64,000 nt of DNA from Pseudoxanthomonas wuyuanensis. Lineage in GTDB: Bacteria; Pseudomonadota; Gammaproteobacteria; Xanthomonadales; Xanthomonadaceae. Location: NCBI RefSeq assembly GCF_900215535.1, contig NZ_OCND01000010.1:1-64000 (forward strand), written 5' to 3'. Positions within the stretch are counted from its first letter, which is position 1; every line of letters starts with the position of its first letter. The notes beneath the pieces were generated by a model. That model had not been told where the DNA came from. It searched no databases and worked only from the letters and a program-made list of their open reading frames with translations. This document shows positions 17,372-26,601 of this stretch, piece by piece. The position numbers and the translations under genes are program-made.

Positions 17372-17871
17372 TGGCGCGGGTCGTCGTGGGCCATCACATC
17401 GTCGGTCTGACGCGCGCGGAAGGCATCCAGTGCGGCACCGATGGCAGGATGCTCCGGCGCCAGCAGTGCAGCGGCGAACAGCGCCGCGTTGGCCGCACCG
17501 GCGTTGCCGATGGCAAAGGTGGCCACCGGGATGCCGGCCGGCATCTGCACGATCGACAGCAGCGAGTCCATGCCGTTGAGCGCCTTGGATTGCACCGGCA
17601 CGCCCAGCACCGGCACGGCGGTCTTGGCCGCCAGCATGCCCGGCAGGTGGGCGGCGCCGCCGGCGCCGGCAATGATCGCGCGCAGGCCGCGCACGCCGGC
17701 CGATTCGGCATACGAGAACAGCACATCCGGGGTGCGGTGCGCCGACACCACTTTCACCTCGTACGGAACGCCCAGCGCATCGAGTTTCTGCGCGGCATGC
17801 TGCATGGTCTCCCAGTCCGAGCGGGAGCCCATCACGATGCCCACCACGGGGCCGGAAACGGTGGCGGTCAT
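17368..17871 (-). CDS. purE: N5-carboxyaminoimidazole ribonucleotide mutase
   Basis: A 167-residue class I PurE that converts N5-CAIR to CAIR. The motifs [29 protein letters not shown] and [20 protein letters not shown] are all present. The start at 17871 has AGAGGA 6 nt upstream. The C-terminal tail ([11 protein letters not shown]) extends beyond the conserved core. It is first in the purE-purK operon, divergent from the Trm112-like gene. Confidence 0.95.
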   Translation of the reverse strand: MTATVSGPVVGIVMGSRSDWETMQHAAQKLDALGVPYEVKVVSAHRTPDVLFSYAESAGVRGLRAIIAGAGGAAHLPGMLAAKTAVPVLGVPVQSKALNGMDSLLSIVQMPAGIPVATFAIGNAGAANAALFAAALLAPEHPAIGAALDAFRARQTDDVMAHDDPRQ

Positions 17872-17929
17872 GGCCGTCCTCTGTCGCAAAGACGTATTCT
17901 ACCCTCCTTGCCGAACGACGTTGGACCCC

Positions 17930-18199
17930 ATGGATCGCAAACTGCTGGACCTGCTGTGCTGCCCCACCACCCGCCAGCCGCTGGCGCTGCTCGAGGCGCG
18001 CGGGCTGGATGCCCTGAACCGGGCCATCGCCGCCGGTGCCGTCAAGCGCGCCGACGACAGCGCGCAGACCGATGCCCTGCGCCAGGCGCTGGTGACCCGC
18101 GACCGCAAGACCGTCTACCGCGTGGATGACGGCATTCCGGTGCTGCTGGCCGAGGAAGCCATCGCCACCGCCCAGGTCGAGGACTTCCCGGCGCGATGA
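17930..18199 (+). CDS. Trm112-family protein (YcaR-like)
   Basis: An 89-residue protein starting MDRKLLDLLCCPTTRQPLAL and ending in a conserved core VYRVDDGIPVLLAEEA, the pattern of bacterial Trm112/YcaR proteins. It is somewhat longer than the usual 60 because of an insert of about 25 residues between the two conserved halves. The zinc ligands of eukaryotic Trm112 are mostly lost, as is common in bacteria. The stop overlaps the nadC start by ATGA. A biochemical role is not known. Confidence 0.82.
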   Translation: MDRKLLDLLCCPTTRQPLALLEARGLDALNRAIAAGAVKRADDSAQTDALRQALVTRDRKTVYRVDDGIPVLLAEEAIATAQVEDFPAR

Positions 18200-19071
18200 G
18201 CGGTCCTTTCATGCCGCCGCCGGCCGAAACCATTGCCGCCGACGTGGCACGCGCGCTGGCCGAAGACGTGGGCAGCGGCGATGTGACCGCGGCGCTGCTG
18301 CCCGATGTGGCCGATATCGCCTACCTGCTGTGCAAGGAAGACGCCGTGATTGCCGGGCGGCCGTGGTTCGACGCCTGCCATCGGGCGCTCGATCCGCAGG
18401 TGCGGATCGACTGGCGCGTTGGCGAAGGCGACCGCGTGGCGGCCGGCACCGTGCTTGCGACCTTGTCCGGCCGCGCCCGCGCACTGGTGACCGCCGAACG
18501 TGCCGCGCTGAATTTCCTGCAAACCCTGTCAGGTACCGCCACCGTCACCGCGGCCTATGCGGACGCCGTCCGCGGTACCCGCACCCGCATCCTGGACACC
18601 CGCAAGACCCTGCCCGGCCTGCGCCTGGCGCAGAAGTACGCAGTGCGCTGCGGCGGCGGGCTCAACCACCGCATTGGCCTGTACGACGCGGTGATGCTGA
18701 AGGAAAACCACATCCGTGCCGCCGGCTCGCTGACCGCAGCGGTCCGCGCCGCGCGCGCGGCGCAACCGGCGCTGCCGCTGATCGTGGAAGTGGAAACGCT
18801 GGCGCAGCTGGATGAGGCGCTGGCGGCCGGCTGCGAGCGCATCCTGATCGACGATTTCGATGCCCAGACCCGGCGCGAAGCGGTCCGCCGCGCCGCCGCC
18901 GCGCCCTTCGATGGCCGGATTCCGCTGGAGGTTTCCGGCGGCGTGGACCTGTCGAGCGTGCGCGATATCGCCGAAGACGGCGTGGATTTCATCTCGATCG
19001 GCGGCCTGACCAAACATGTGCGCGCCATCGATCTGTCGATGAAGCTGGGGCCGGCGCCGCCACCTCTGTAA
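18196..19071 (+). CDS. nadC: Nicotinate-nucleotide pyrophosphorylase (carboxylating)
   Basis: A 291-residue quinolinate phosphoribosyltransferase. It converts quinolinate and PRPP to nicotinate mononucleotide and CO2 in de novo NAD synthesis. The motifs are TAERAALNFLQTLSG, ILDTRKTLPGLR, KYAVRCGGGLNHR, MLKENH and the phosphate-binding end EVSGGVDL...ISIGGLTKH. It is translationally coupled to the Trm112-like gene. A palindromic repeat follows 7 bp after the stop. Confidence 0.96.
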   Translation: MSGPFMPPPAETIAADVARALAEDVGSGDVTAALLPDVADIAYLLCKEDAVIAGRPWFDACHRALDPQVRIDWRVGEGDRVAAGTVLATLSGRARALVTAERAALNFLQTLSGTATVTAAYADAVRGTRTRILDTRKTLPGLRLAQKYAVRCGGGLNHRIGLYDAVMLKENHIRAAGSLTAAVRAARAAQPALPLIVEVETLAQLDEALAAGCERILIDDFDAQTRREAVRRAAAAPFDGRIPLEVSGGVDLSSVRDIAEDGVDFISIGGLTKHVRAIDLSMKLGPAPPPL

Positions 19072-19078
19072 AGCCCAG

Positions 19079-19185
19079 GTAGGATGCGGTGGGCAAGGCG
19101 AACCGCATCGCTCGCGGCGCGCCCGAGACACGGCGTTGTCCGCACCGCGCGCGATGCGGTGCGCCTTGGGCTTACCGCATCCTAC
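19079..19185. repeat. Palindromic element, GTAGGATGCGGT family
   Basis: The outer arms are GTAGGATGCGGT (from 19079) and ACCGCATCCTAC (to 19185), and inner arms ACCGCATCG / CGATGCGGT also pair, so each end is itself a small hairpin. It lies just after nadC. The rest of 19186-19339, before the DUF3301 gene, holds nothing recognisable. Confidence 0.8.
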
Positions 19186-19339
19186 GGGCTTCACGGTATT
19201 CGCTTGTCTGCGTCGCTCCCGGCCGCTCCCGCGTTGCCCTGGTGGGGTTTTCAACGGATTCCGGCCGGCACCGGACCGGCGGCAAACGCGTTACGCTGTC
19301 GACCATCGCCTCCCCAATCTTCGCCTTCCGTCGCAGCCC

Positions 19340-19666
19340 ATGCCTTCCCTGATCCTGCTGATGATTGCCGGCGCCGCCATGTTCGCCTACTGGAACGCCG
19401 CGCGCGCCGCCGCCGAACGCGCCGAAAAGCTGGGCCGCGATGCCTGCAAGGCCGCCGACGTGCTGTGGCTGGACCAGACCGTGCATGCCCACGGCCTGCG
19501 CGTGCGCCGTGGTGAGGACGGCAAGCTGGGCTTCGAGCGTTCGTTCCGCTTCGAATATTCCTATGACGGCATCGACCGCCATATCGGCCGGCTGGTGCTG
19601 CGCGGCGAGCAACTGGTGTCGTTCATCGGGCCGGTGCGACCGAGCGTGGCGCCGTTGGAACGCTAA
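19340..19666 (+). CDS. DUF3301 domain membrane-anchored protein
   Basis: A 108-residue protein with an N-terminal hydrophobic segment (residues 2-18, with MFAYWNAARAAAERA after it) and a small conserved domain containing LWLDQTVHAHGLRVRR and FRFEYSYDG. This matches DUF3301, a short family of gammaproteobacterial proteins of unknown role. The start is set at the ATG 19340 because the anchor begins there; longer in-frame starts run through repeat-like sequence. Confidence 0.8.
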   Translation: MPSLILLMIAGAAMFAYWNAARAAAERAEKLGRDACKAADVLWLDQTVHAHGLRVRRGEDGKLGFERSFRFEYSYDGIDRHIGRLVLRGEQLVSFIGPVRPSVAPLER

Positions 19667-19711
19667 AGCCGAAAAGGGCCGCCGCCGCTTTGGAGATTGT
19701 GAGGTGGGGAT

Positions 19712-19770
19712 TGTAGGAGCGACGTAAGTCGCGACAGTTCCAAGTTCTCGCGACTTGCGTCGCTCCCGCA
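19712..19770. repeat. REP-like palindromic element, TGTAGGAGCGAC family (copy 2)
   Basis: The left arm starts TGTAGGAGCGACGTAAG (19712-19734) and the right arm ends CTTGCGTCGCTCCCGCA (19748-19770). The 23-bp arms differ at three positions and enclose only 13 bp. It lies between the convergent DUF3301 gene and sspB. Confidence 0.85.
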
Positions 19771-19788
19771 CCCGACACCAAGAATCGG

Positions 19789-20235
19789 CTACTTCACCAC
19801 GCGCAGATGTGGGCGTTTTCCCGCCGGCGGCGTGTCTTCCGGCGTTGGCGCGTCCGGCGGCGGCAGATCGTCGTCGTCCTGGCCATGGCCCGGGCTGTCG
19901 CGGCCAATCTCCTCCGGCAACGCCATGCCCTGCCCGGTTTCGCGCGCGTAGATGGCCAGTACCGCCGAAATCGGCACCATCACCGGATAGCTGACGCCAC
20001 CGAAACGGGCGGTGAAGCTGACCGCCTCGTTGTCTATCTGCAGGCGCACCACCGCGCGCTCGGCGATATTCAACACCACCTTGCCTTCCTTGATCGCGCT
20101 GGCAGGCACCTGCACGCCGGCCTGGGTCGCATCGACCAGCAGGTGCGGGGTCATGCCGTTGTCGGCGATCCATTCGGCCAGCGCCCGCAGCAGGTACGGG
20201 CGGTGGCTGGTCATGGAGGGCGTGGATTCAGTCAT
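19789..20235 (-). CDS. sspB: ClpXP protease specificity-enhancing factor SspB
   Basis: A 148-residue adaptor that binds ssrA-tagged proteins and tethers them to ClpX. The folded part (RPYLLRALAEWIADNGMTPHLLVDA, FTARFGGVSYPVMVPISAVLAIYARE) is followed by an acidic, Pro-rich linker and the C-terminal ClpX-binding tail KRPHLRVVK, as in E. coli SspB. The start at 20235 gives a lead-in like that of E. coli; Met8 is an alternative, and neither has a clear ribosome binding site. It lies downstream of sspA, the usual order. Confidence 0.93.
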   Translation of the reverse strand: MTESTPSMTSHRPYLLRALAEWIADNGMTPHLLVDATQAGVQVPASAIKEGKVVLNIAERAVVRLQIDNEAVSFTARFGGVSYPVMVPISAVLAIYARETGQGMALPEEIGRDSPGHGQDDDDLPPPDAPTPEDTPPAGKRPHLRVVK

Positions 20236-20260
20236 GCGTGCAGTTTAGCCGTTGAAGCAG

Positions 20261-20319
20261 CAACGAGTGAGTACGTGCGGCTGTTGCCTTTACTCGTTCC
20301 TCTTCACTCGTTTCTTCCT
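20261..20319. repeat. ACGAGT-type palindromic repeat (copy 1, sspA-sspB gap)
   Basis: AACGAGTGAGTA (from 20262) pairs imperfectly with TACTCGTTCCTCTTCACTCG (from 20291), which belongs to the same family as the elements at 26596-26680 and 31848-31919. It lies between two genes of one operon. Confidence 0.6.
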
Positions 20320-20324
20320 CCCCC

Positions 20325-20960
20325 CTACACCGGAAGTTCCCGCAGCTTCTTCTCCGCGTCGGTCAGGCTGCGGACGAAACCGGGGTTGCGGAAAATGCGA
20401 TTGCCGTAGTCCTCGATGACCTTGCCGTCCTTGGGCAGCGCCACGTCCAGCGACGGCAGCCGCCAGATGATCGGCGCCATCGCGCAATCGGCCAGGCTCA
20501 TTTCCGGATTGAGGAAGAACTTGCTGGCCTTGAACAGCGGCACCGATGCGGTCAGCAGTTCCTTCAGGCGCTTGCGGCCGGACTCGGCCTGCTGCTTGTT
20601 GCCCAGTTGGATGGCCTGCACCTGCGGCACCCAATCGTGCTCGATGCGCAGCATGGCCAGACGCAGGCGCGCACGCGAAAGCGGATCCACCGGCATCAGC
20701 GGCGGATGCGGATAGCGTTCGTCCAGGTATTCGCTGACCACCGAAGCGGCGTACAGGACCAGATCCCGCTCCACCAGGGTGGGCACGGAATGGTAGGGAT
20801 TCAGATCGATCAGATCTTCGGGCGGATTCTGCGGATCCACCGCGACCAGGTCGTAGCTGACCCCTTTGGCCGCCAGCACCAGCCGCACGCGGTGGCACAG
20901 CACATCGTCGGTGGAGGAAAACAGCGTCAGTGTATTGCGCATACGTGGACTCGCAGCCAT
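20325..20960 (-). CDS. sspA: Stringent starvation protein A (glutathione S-transferase fold)
   Basis: A 211-residue RNA-polymerase-associated protein with a GST fold, which in enterobacteria helps stationary-phase and acid-stress gene expression. It shows LFSSTDDVLCHRVRLVLAAKG and PTLVERDLVLYAASVVSEYLDERYPHPPLMP, both typical of SspA. The start at 20960 has GGAGAG 5 nt upstream and gives the E. coli length; Met7 at 20942 is the alternative. Downstream is sspB. Confidence 0.94.
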   Translation of the reverse strand: MAASPRMRNTLTLFSSTDDVLCHRVRLVLAAKGVSYDLVAVDPQNPPEDLIDLNPYHSVPTLVERDLVLYAASVVSEYLDERYPHPPLMPVDPLSRARLRLAMLRIEHDWVPQVQAIQLGNKQQAESGRKRLKELLTASVPLFKASKFFLNPEMSLADCAMAPIIWRLPSLDVALPKDGKVIEDYGNRIFRNPGFVRSLTDAEKKLRELPV

Positions 20961-21142
20961 CAAGGCTCTCCGACGATCGGAATCCGCCGATCGCACCAGC
21001 GCCGCCAGCCCCTTGCTGACGGTCGCCACGGCCCTCGAGTGTGCAACCCCTTCAGGAAAAAGCCAAGCCATCCCCGCATCAGGCTTTCCTGCCCGCATCC
21101 CCCGGCGCAACCAGCCGCCGGTCCGATGCGGAGGAATTCACA

Positions 21143-21895
21143 TCAATGCACGTCTTTCCAGTATTCCTGCTTGAGCAGATAGGCCAGGAAAGTCAGCGCC
21201 ACCAGGAACAGGATCACCCAGACGCCCATGCTCTGGCGCTTGAGCGCCGCCGGTTCGCTGGCGTACTCGAGGAAGTTGGTGATGTCGCGTACCGCCTGAT
21301 CGAACTCCGCCGCGCTCAGGCGGCCGGGCTGGGTGATCTTCAGCCCCTTGACCGGCCGCTCGCCCGCTTCGTCGGCTTCGCCGAACTCGGCATGCTGCAG
21401 GCCCTGCAGCTCCCACAGCGGATTGGGCATCGACACGTTCGGGAACAACTGGTTGTTCCAGCCCAGCGGACGGGTTTCGTCCAGGTAGAACGACTTCAGG
21501 TAGGTGTAGATCCAGTCCGAGTCGCCCAGCTTGGTGCGCGTGATCAGCGACAGGTCCGGCGGCATCTTGCCGAAGAACGCGTTGCCGTCGTCGGTCTTCA
21601 TCGAGACCTGGATGTGCTCGCCGAACTTGGCGCCGGTGAAGTTGAGGTTGTTCATCACCTCGTCTTCGGTCAGGCCCAGATCCTCGGCCATCCGCGAATA
21701 GCGCAGGTACTTCAGCGAATGGCAGCCGGAGCAGTAGTTCATGTACAGCTGCGCGCCGCGCTGCAGCGATGCCTTGTCGTACAGGTCGTTGCCGGCCTGC
21801 TGCAGGGCAGCGCCAGGCTCGGCCGCCAGCGCGGAAAAGGAAATCAACAGCCCGCTGGCGAAAACGGCGAGGCGGGAGGCGAAAGTCTTAGTCAT
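21143..21895 (-). CDS. petC: Cytochrome c1 of the bc1 complex
   Basis: A 250-residue subunit of ubiquinol:cytochrome c reductase. A signal peptide (1-24) is followed by the haem site CSGCH (Cys55, Cys58, His59), the PPDLS motif at 112-116, a likely axial Met156 in SMPNPLW, and a C-terminal membrane anchor (about 224-241) ending EYWKDVH. It takes electrons from the Rieske protein and passes them to a soluble or membrane cytochrome. The start overlaps the petB end by 8 bp. Confidence 0.96.
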   Translation of the reverse strand: MTKTFASRLAVFASGLLISFSALAAEPGAALQQAGNDLYDKASLQRGAQLYMNYCSGCHSLKYLRYSRMAEDLGLTEDEVMNNLNFTGAKFGEHIQVSMKTDDGNAFFGKMPPDLSLITRTKLGDSDWIYTYLKSFYLDETRPLGWNNQLFPNVSMPNPLWELQGLQHAEFGEADEAGERPVKGLKITQPGRLSAAEFDQAVRDITNFLEYASEPAALKRQSMGVWVILFLVALTFLAYLLKQEYWKDVH

Positions 21896-23147
21896 GCGTC
21901 GTCACCCGTTCCGGCACCGGCTTGGTCTTGTCCAGCTTTGTCCACAGCGGCATGGTGATGAAGAAAGCGAAGTAGAGGAAGGTCAGCACGCGGCCGATGA
22001 TGGTCTCGACCGGGTCGGTGCCCGGGCCGGCGCCGATCTTGCCCAGCCAGACGAAGCAGATGGCCAGCACGCCCAGCGCCACCTTGCTCATCCAGCCGCG
22101 GTAGCGCACCGAGCGCACCTTGGCGCGATCCAGCCACGGCACCAGGAACAGCACCGCGATCGCCGCGAACATCACGATCACGCCGCCCAGCTTGTCCGGC
22201 ACCACCCGCAGCATCGCGTAGTACGGGGTGTAGTACCAGACCGGCTTGATGTGCGCCGGCGTGACCAGGCGATTGGCCTCGATGAAATTGTCGTGCTCCA
22301 GGAACCAGCCGCCGAAGCTCGGCGCGAAGAAGATGACGAAGGCCGCGATGATCAGCAGGAAGCCCACCCCGACCAGATCCTTGACCGTGTAGTACGGGTG
22401 GAACGGAATCCCGTCGGCCGGCTTGGAAGCGTCCCAGCGGTTGCCCTTGGGACCGTATTTGATATCGACGCCGTCAGGGTTGTTGGAGCCGACCTCGTGC
22501 AGCGCACCCAGGTGCAGCACCACCAGCAGCAACAGCACCAGCGGCAGCGCGATCACATGCAGGGCGAAGAAGCGGTTGATGGTGGCATCGCCGGGCAGGT
22601 AGTCGCCCATGATCCATTCGGTCAGGCCGTTGCCGATGACCGGAATCGCGCCGAACAGCGAGATGATGACCTTGGCGCCCCAGAACGACATCTGGCCCCA
22701 CGGCAGCACGTAGCCCATGAAGGCTTCGGCCATCAGCACCAGGTAGATCAGCATGCCCAGGATCCACACCAGCTCGCGCGGCTTCTGGTAGCTGCCGTAC
22801 ATCAGCCCGCGGAACATGTGCAGGTAGACCACGATGAAGAACAGCGAGGCGCCGGTGCTGTGCATGTAGCGGATCAGCCAGCCCCACTCCACGTCGCGCA
22901 TGATGTACTCGACCGACGAGAACGCTTCGGCCGCAGACGGCTTGAAGTGCATCGTCAGGAAGATGCCGGTGACGATCTGGTTGACCAGCACCAGCAGCGC
23001 CAGCGAACCCATGTAGTACCAGAAGTTGAAGTTCTTCGGCGCGTAGTACTCGGTCATGTGCTTGCGGTACACCGGCATCATGCCGGGCGCGCGCGCGTTG
23101 ACCCAATCCCAGACGCCGTTGGCGGTACGGGTAATGATGTTGGACAT
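21888..23147 (-). CDS. petB: Cytochrome b of the bc1 complex
   Basis: A 419-residue membrane subunit with eight hydrophobic segments. It carries haem-ligand histidines in the two conserved helices (LIRYMHSTGASLFFIVVYLHMF and FFALHVIALPLVLLLLVVLHLGALHE), the Qo-site segment GYVLPWGQMSFWGAKV and the PEWY-like segment KPVWYYTPYYAMLR. In the last, PVWYY replaces the usual PEWYF, so the Qo glutamate is not obvious and deserves an alignment. It lies 3 bp after petA and overlaps petC. Confidence 0.95.
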   Translation of the reverse strand: MSNIITRTANGVWDWVNARAPGMMPVYRKHMTEYYAPKNFNFWYYMGSLALLVLVNQIVTGIFLTMHFKPSAAEAFSSVEYIMRDVEWGWLIRYMHSTGASLFFIVVYLHMFRGLMYGSYQKPRELVWILGMLIYLVLMAEAFMGYVLPWGQMSFWGAKVIISLFGAIPVIGNGLTEWIMGDYLPGDATINRFFALHVIALPLVLLLLVVLHLGALHEVGSNNPDGVDIKYGPKGNRWDASKPADGIPFHPYYTVKDLVGVGFLLIIAAFVIFFAPSFGGWFLEHDNFIEANRLVTPAHIKPVWYYTPYYAMLRVVPDKLGGVIVMFAAIAVLFLVPWLDRAKVRSVRYRGWMSKVALGVLAICFVWLGKIGAGPGTDPVETIIGRVLTFLYFAFFITMPLWTKLDKTKPVPERVTTHD

Positions 23148-23150
23148 GGC

Positions 23151-23762
23151 TTACGCGGCTCCCTGGGGATCGAGGCCGATCACGATGGTCGTGTCGTTTT
23201 CGTAGTAGTGCGGCGGCACCACCAGGTTGGTCGGCGCCGGGACGCCCTGGAACACGCGGCCGGCCATGTCGAAGCGCGACTTGTGGCAAGGGCAGAAATA
23301 ACCGCCCTTCCAGTTGGGGTCGTACGGCTCGGGCTTGATTTCGGCGGCCATTTCCGGCGAACAGCCCAGATGCGTGCACAGGCCGACCAGCACCGAGATT
23401 TCCGGCTTGATCGAGCGCAGCTCGCCGGTGATGTAGGCCGGCTGCTGTTCGGTGTTCTTGGACTCGGGATCGCGCAGGTTGGCGTCCAGCGTGGGCAGCG
23501 CGTCCAGCACCGCCTTGGAACGCTTGACGATCCAGATCGGCTGTCCGCGCCACTCCAGAATCAGCCGTTGGCCTTCCTGCAGGCCGGTGATGTCGGCGGT
23601 CACGGGAGCGCCGGCCAGCTTGGCCCGCGCGCTCGGGTTCCACGACTTGATAAACGGAACAGCTGCAAACCCGGCTCCCACCGCACCGACCACAGCCGTG
23701 GTCGCGGTCAGGAACCGGCGTCGGCCCGTATTCACAGGCTCATTGACCCCATCGTTGGCCAT
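23151..23762 (-). CDS. petA: Rieske iron-sulfur subunit of the bc1 complex
   Basis: A 203-residue protein with a twin-arginine-type N-terminus (GRRRFLTATTAVVGAVGAGF) that serves as membrane anchor. The [2Fe-2S] ligands are Cys129 and His131 in CTHLGC and Cys157 and His160 in CPCH; Cys134 and Cys159 form the supporting disulfide. The residue after CPCH is Lys rather than the common Gly. The start at 23762 has GGAG upstream; an earlier Met at 23783 is less likely. First gene of petABC. Confidence 0.95.
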   Translation of the reverse strand: MANDGVNEPVNTGRRRFLTATTAVVGAVGAGFAAVPFIKSWNPSARAKLAGAPVTADITGLQEGQRLILEWRGQPIWIVKRSKAVLDALPTLDANLRDPESKNTEQQPAYITGELRSIKPEISVLVGLCTHLGCSPEMAAEIKPEPYDPNWKGGYFCPCHKSRFDMAGRVFQGVPAPTNLVVPPHYYENDTTIVIGLDPQGAA

Positions 23763-23945
23763 CCGGCACTCCGAAACATTCAAAATAGGTAGCGTAAGGC
23801 TGCCGTGACCCGCACCAAACCGCCGGCACGGGCCGCAAAGACGACAAAGTGTAACGGAAGCCTTAATCGGCCGACAACGGCAGGCGCAAAATCAAGCACT
23901 TGCAAAGAGGCAGCGGCCCTCAGCCGCGCTGCCCTGCGTCATCGC

Positions 23946-24872
23946 TCAACGCGCGGCGACGGCACCGCGGTAGCGTTCGGCCAGCACCGCCACCCGCTCG
24001 ACATAGCGCTGGGTTTCCTTGTACGGGGGCACGCCGCCGTGGCGGTCCACCGCACCTTCGCCGGCGTTGTAGCCGGCCGCGGCCAGGGTCAGATTGCCGT
24101 TGAAGCGCTTCAGCAACCAGGCCAGGTATTGCACGCCACCGCGGATGTTCTGGCTGGCGTCGTAGGCATCGGTGACGCCGAAACGGCGCGCAGTGGGCGG
24201 CATCAGCTGCATCAGGCCCTGCGCGCCGGCATGCGACAGCGCCATCGGGTTATAGGACGATTCGGCATGCATGATCGCGCGGATAACCGCTTCTTCGACG
24301 CCGAACTCCCGCGATGCGGCAGCGATTTCGGCCTGGTAGGCCGAGGTGTTCAGGCGCAGCGTGCCGAAATTGACGCCAGGATTGCCGCAGGCGAAGCAGG
24401 TTTCGATGAAGCTGTAGCGGATCGTCTTCAGGCTGGCGACCTGGGTGCCGCCTTGCGGCTTGGCGCTGGTGTAGTGGCGTACGCCGTCCTTGATGTACGA
24501 ATACACCTGCCCGCTGACGACACGGCGGGTACCGGTCGAGGCAGCCGGAGTGGCCGGCCGGGGCGTCGCCGATGACGCGCCGGCTGAGACGGACCCGGCG
24601 ACGGTGGCGACCGCGCCGGCTGCGTTGCCTGGCGTGGTCGGCGGGACCGCCGGTGTGGACGGCGCGCTGGCTGGCCGGGACACGCTGGACACCGCAGCGG
24701 CGTTCTGCCGGCCCGGGGCATAGCGGCTGACGACTTCGCAATTGGCCCCGCTGACCCGCTTGCTGACGTAGTTGGGAATGCCATCGCCGCCGGTGCACTT
24801 GTACAGCGTGCCCGCACCGGCAGGCAGCGCGGCACTTGCGGCCAGCATCCCCAATAGCAGCATCCCCCTCAT
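23946..24872 (-). CDS. Secreted lytic transglycosylase with DUF4124-like N-terminus
   Basis: A 308-residue protein. A signal peptide (1-20) is followed by a DUF4124-like unit ([18 protein letters not shown]), a Pro/Ala/Thr-rich linker, a second short unit of similar type ([20 protein letters not shown]), and a C-terminal SLT domain with the catalytic Glu in [20 protein letters not shown], then LMQLMPPTA and [12 protein letters not shown]. Such enzymes cleave peptidoglycan with 1,6-anhydro product formation in the periplasm. The start is set at ATG 24872; the frame extends far upstream but is antisense to miaB there. The 244 bp between it and miaB hold the divergent promoters. Confidence 0.88.
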   Translation of the reverse strand: MRGMLLLGMLAASAALPAGAGTLYKCTGGDGIPNYVSKRVSGANCEVVSRYAPGRQNAAAVSSVSRPASAPSTPAVPPTTPGNAAGAVATVAGSVSAGASSATPRPATPAASTGTRRVVSGQVYSYIKDGVRHYTSAKPQGGTQVASLKTIRYSFIETCFACGNPGVNFGTLRLNTSAYQAEIAAASREFGVEEAVIRAIMHAESSYNPMALSHAGAQGLMQLMPPTARRFGVTDAYDASQNIRGGVQYLAWLLKRFNGNLTLAAAGYNAGEGAVDRHGGVPPYKETQRYVERVAVLAERYRGAVAAR

Positions 24873-25116
24873 GCGGCGCAGTGTCCCCAATTCATGCCAG
24901 CTTGCCAAGTCCTTGTCCAAGAAAGGAATCTCCAATTCTGTGCGGCCAGTCCGGGATCCGGACATCCGCCGGCAGTGGCCAGCGGACACGGCGCCTGTGA
25001 CGGCCTTACCTGGGTTTACGGCAAAGGCGGGCGAAACCGGCCCTGTCCCGTCGTTCTGCCGGCCCATCCCGCGTAAACTACGCGCCCTGCCCGCCAACCC
25101 GCCTGGAATAACCACC

Positions 25117-26601
25117 ATGCCCGGGACGCCCGCCCCCGCAATGCCGACCACGGCCGGTTCCGCCGTGACCGCCCCCGAACTGCTGCCGCTGCCCGGCGCC
25201 AGACCGGCGCCGCCCGATGGCGCGCCTGTCCGGGGAAAGCCAAGTGCAGGCTTGCCTGCGCGGGGCAAGCTCTTTATCAAGACCCACGGCTGCCAGATGA
25301 ACGAGTACGACTCGGCCAAGATGGCCGATGTGCTGGCCGCAGCCGAGGGATTGGATCTGACCGACAACCCCGAGGAAGCGGACGTGGTGCTGGTCAACAC
25401 CTGCTCCATCCGCGAGAAGGCGCAGGAAAAGGTGTTCAGCCAGCTTGGCCGCTGGCGCCTGCTCCAGGAGAGCCGGCTGAAAGCCGGCGGCAAGCCGGTC
25501 ATCATCGGCGTCGGCGGCTGCGTCGCCTCGCAGGAGGGAGCGGCCATCGTCAAGCGCGCACCCTACGTGGACCTGGTGTTCGGCCCGCAGACCCTGCACC
25601 GGCTGCCGGAGCTGATCCGCGAGCGCCGCGCCAGCGGCCAGCCGCAGGTGGACATCAGCTTCCCCGAGATCGAGAAGTTCGACCGCCTGCCGGAGCCGCG
25701 CGCCGAGGGCCCCAGCGCATTCGTCTCGATCATGGAAGGCTGTTCCAAGTACTGCAGCTTCTGCGTGGTGCCCTACACCCGCGGCGAAGAAGTCAGCCGC
25801 CCGTTCGAGGACGTACTGGTGGAAGTGGCGCAACTGGCCGCGCAGGGCGTGCGCGAGGTCAACCTGCTGGGCCAGAACGTCAACGCCTACCGCGGGCCCT
25901 ATGGCGATGGAGAAGTCGCCGACCTGGGCCTGCTGATCCGGGCCATCGCCGAGATCGACGGCATCGGCCGCATCCGCTTCACCACCTCGCATCCGCTGGA
26001 ATTCTCCGACTCGCTGATCGAGGCCTACCGCGACGTGCCACAACTGGCCAACTACCTTCATCTGCCGGTGCAGGCCGGCAGCGACCGCATCCTCAGCGCA
26101 ATGAAGCGTGGCTATACCGCGCTTGAGTTCAAGTCCAAGATCCGCAAGCTGCGCGCGGTGCGGCCGGACATCTCCATCTCGTCGGACTTCATCGTCGGTT
26201 TTCCTGGCGAAACCGATGCCGACTTCGACAAGACGATGAAGCTGATCGAGGATGTCGGCTTCGACCAGAGCTTCTCCTTCATCTATTCGCGCCGCCCAGG
26301 CACTCCCGCTGCGGATCTGGAAGACGACACCCCCGATGCGGTCAAGCACGCGCGGCTGGAACGGCTGCAGGCGCATATCAATGCGCACTCGGCAAAGATT
26401 TCCGCGGCCATGGTCGGCAGCGTGCAGTCAGTGCTGGTCGAGCGCCCTTCCAAGAAGAACCCGAATGAGTTGACCGGCAAGACCGAGAACATGCGCTCGG
26501 TGAACTTCCCCGGCCACCCGCGGATGATCGGCCAGTTCGTCGATGTCGTGATAACCGAAGCGCTGACCAATTCGCTGCGCGGCCGAGTCAAGAACGAGTA
26601 A
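25117..26601 (+). CDS. miaB: tRNA-2-methylthio-N6-dimethylallyladenosine synthase MiaB
   Basis: A 494-residue radical-SAM methylthiotransferase that modifies adenosine 37 of tRNAs reading UNN codons. The N-terminal cluster ligands are Cys59 ([11 protein letters not shown]), Cys96 (NTCSIREKA) and Cys135 (GGCVASQEG); the radical-SAM cluster is Cys209, Cys213 and Cys216 (CSKYCSFC). A C-terminal TRAM domain follows. The first 50 residues are an Ala/Pro-rich extension not typical of the family, so a later start is possible, though none has a better ribosome binding site. The GAG-TAA end lies inside the palindromic repeat at 26596-26680. Confidence 0.95.
   Translation: MPGTPAPAMPTTAGSAVTAPELLPLPGARPAPPDGAPVRGKPSAGLPARGKLFIKTHGCQMNEYDSAKMADVLAAAEGLDLTDNPEEADVVLVNTCSIREKAQEKVFSQLGRWRLLQESRLKAGGKPVIIGVGGCVASQEGAAIVKRAPYVDLVFGPQTLHRLPELIRERRASGQPQVDISFPEIEKFDRLPEPRAEGPSAFVSIMEGCSKYCSFCVVPYTRGEEVSRPFEDVLVEVAQLAAQGVREVNLLGQNVNAYRGPYGDGEVADLGLLIRAIAEIDGIGRIRFTTSHPLEFSDSLIEAYRDVPQLANYLHLPVQAGSDRILSAMKRGYTALEFKSKIRKLRAVRPDISISSDFIVGFPGETDADFDKTMKLIEDVGFDQSFSFIYSRRPGTPAADLEDDTPDAVKHARLERLQAHINAHSAKISAAMVGSVQSVLVERPSKKNPNELTGKTENMRSVNFPGHPRMIGQFVDVVITEALTNSLRGRVKNE

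Noticed and set aside
21741-23792. 683-codon open frame on the plus strand
   Set aside because: It lies antisense to petC, petB and petA, is rich in His, Gln, Asp and Arg as expected from reverse-strand codons, and has no start signal.
24873-25553. N-terminal extension of the lytic transglycosylase frame
   Set aside because: It would overlap miaB in antisense, and the signal peptide begins at 24872.
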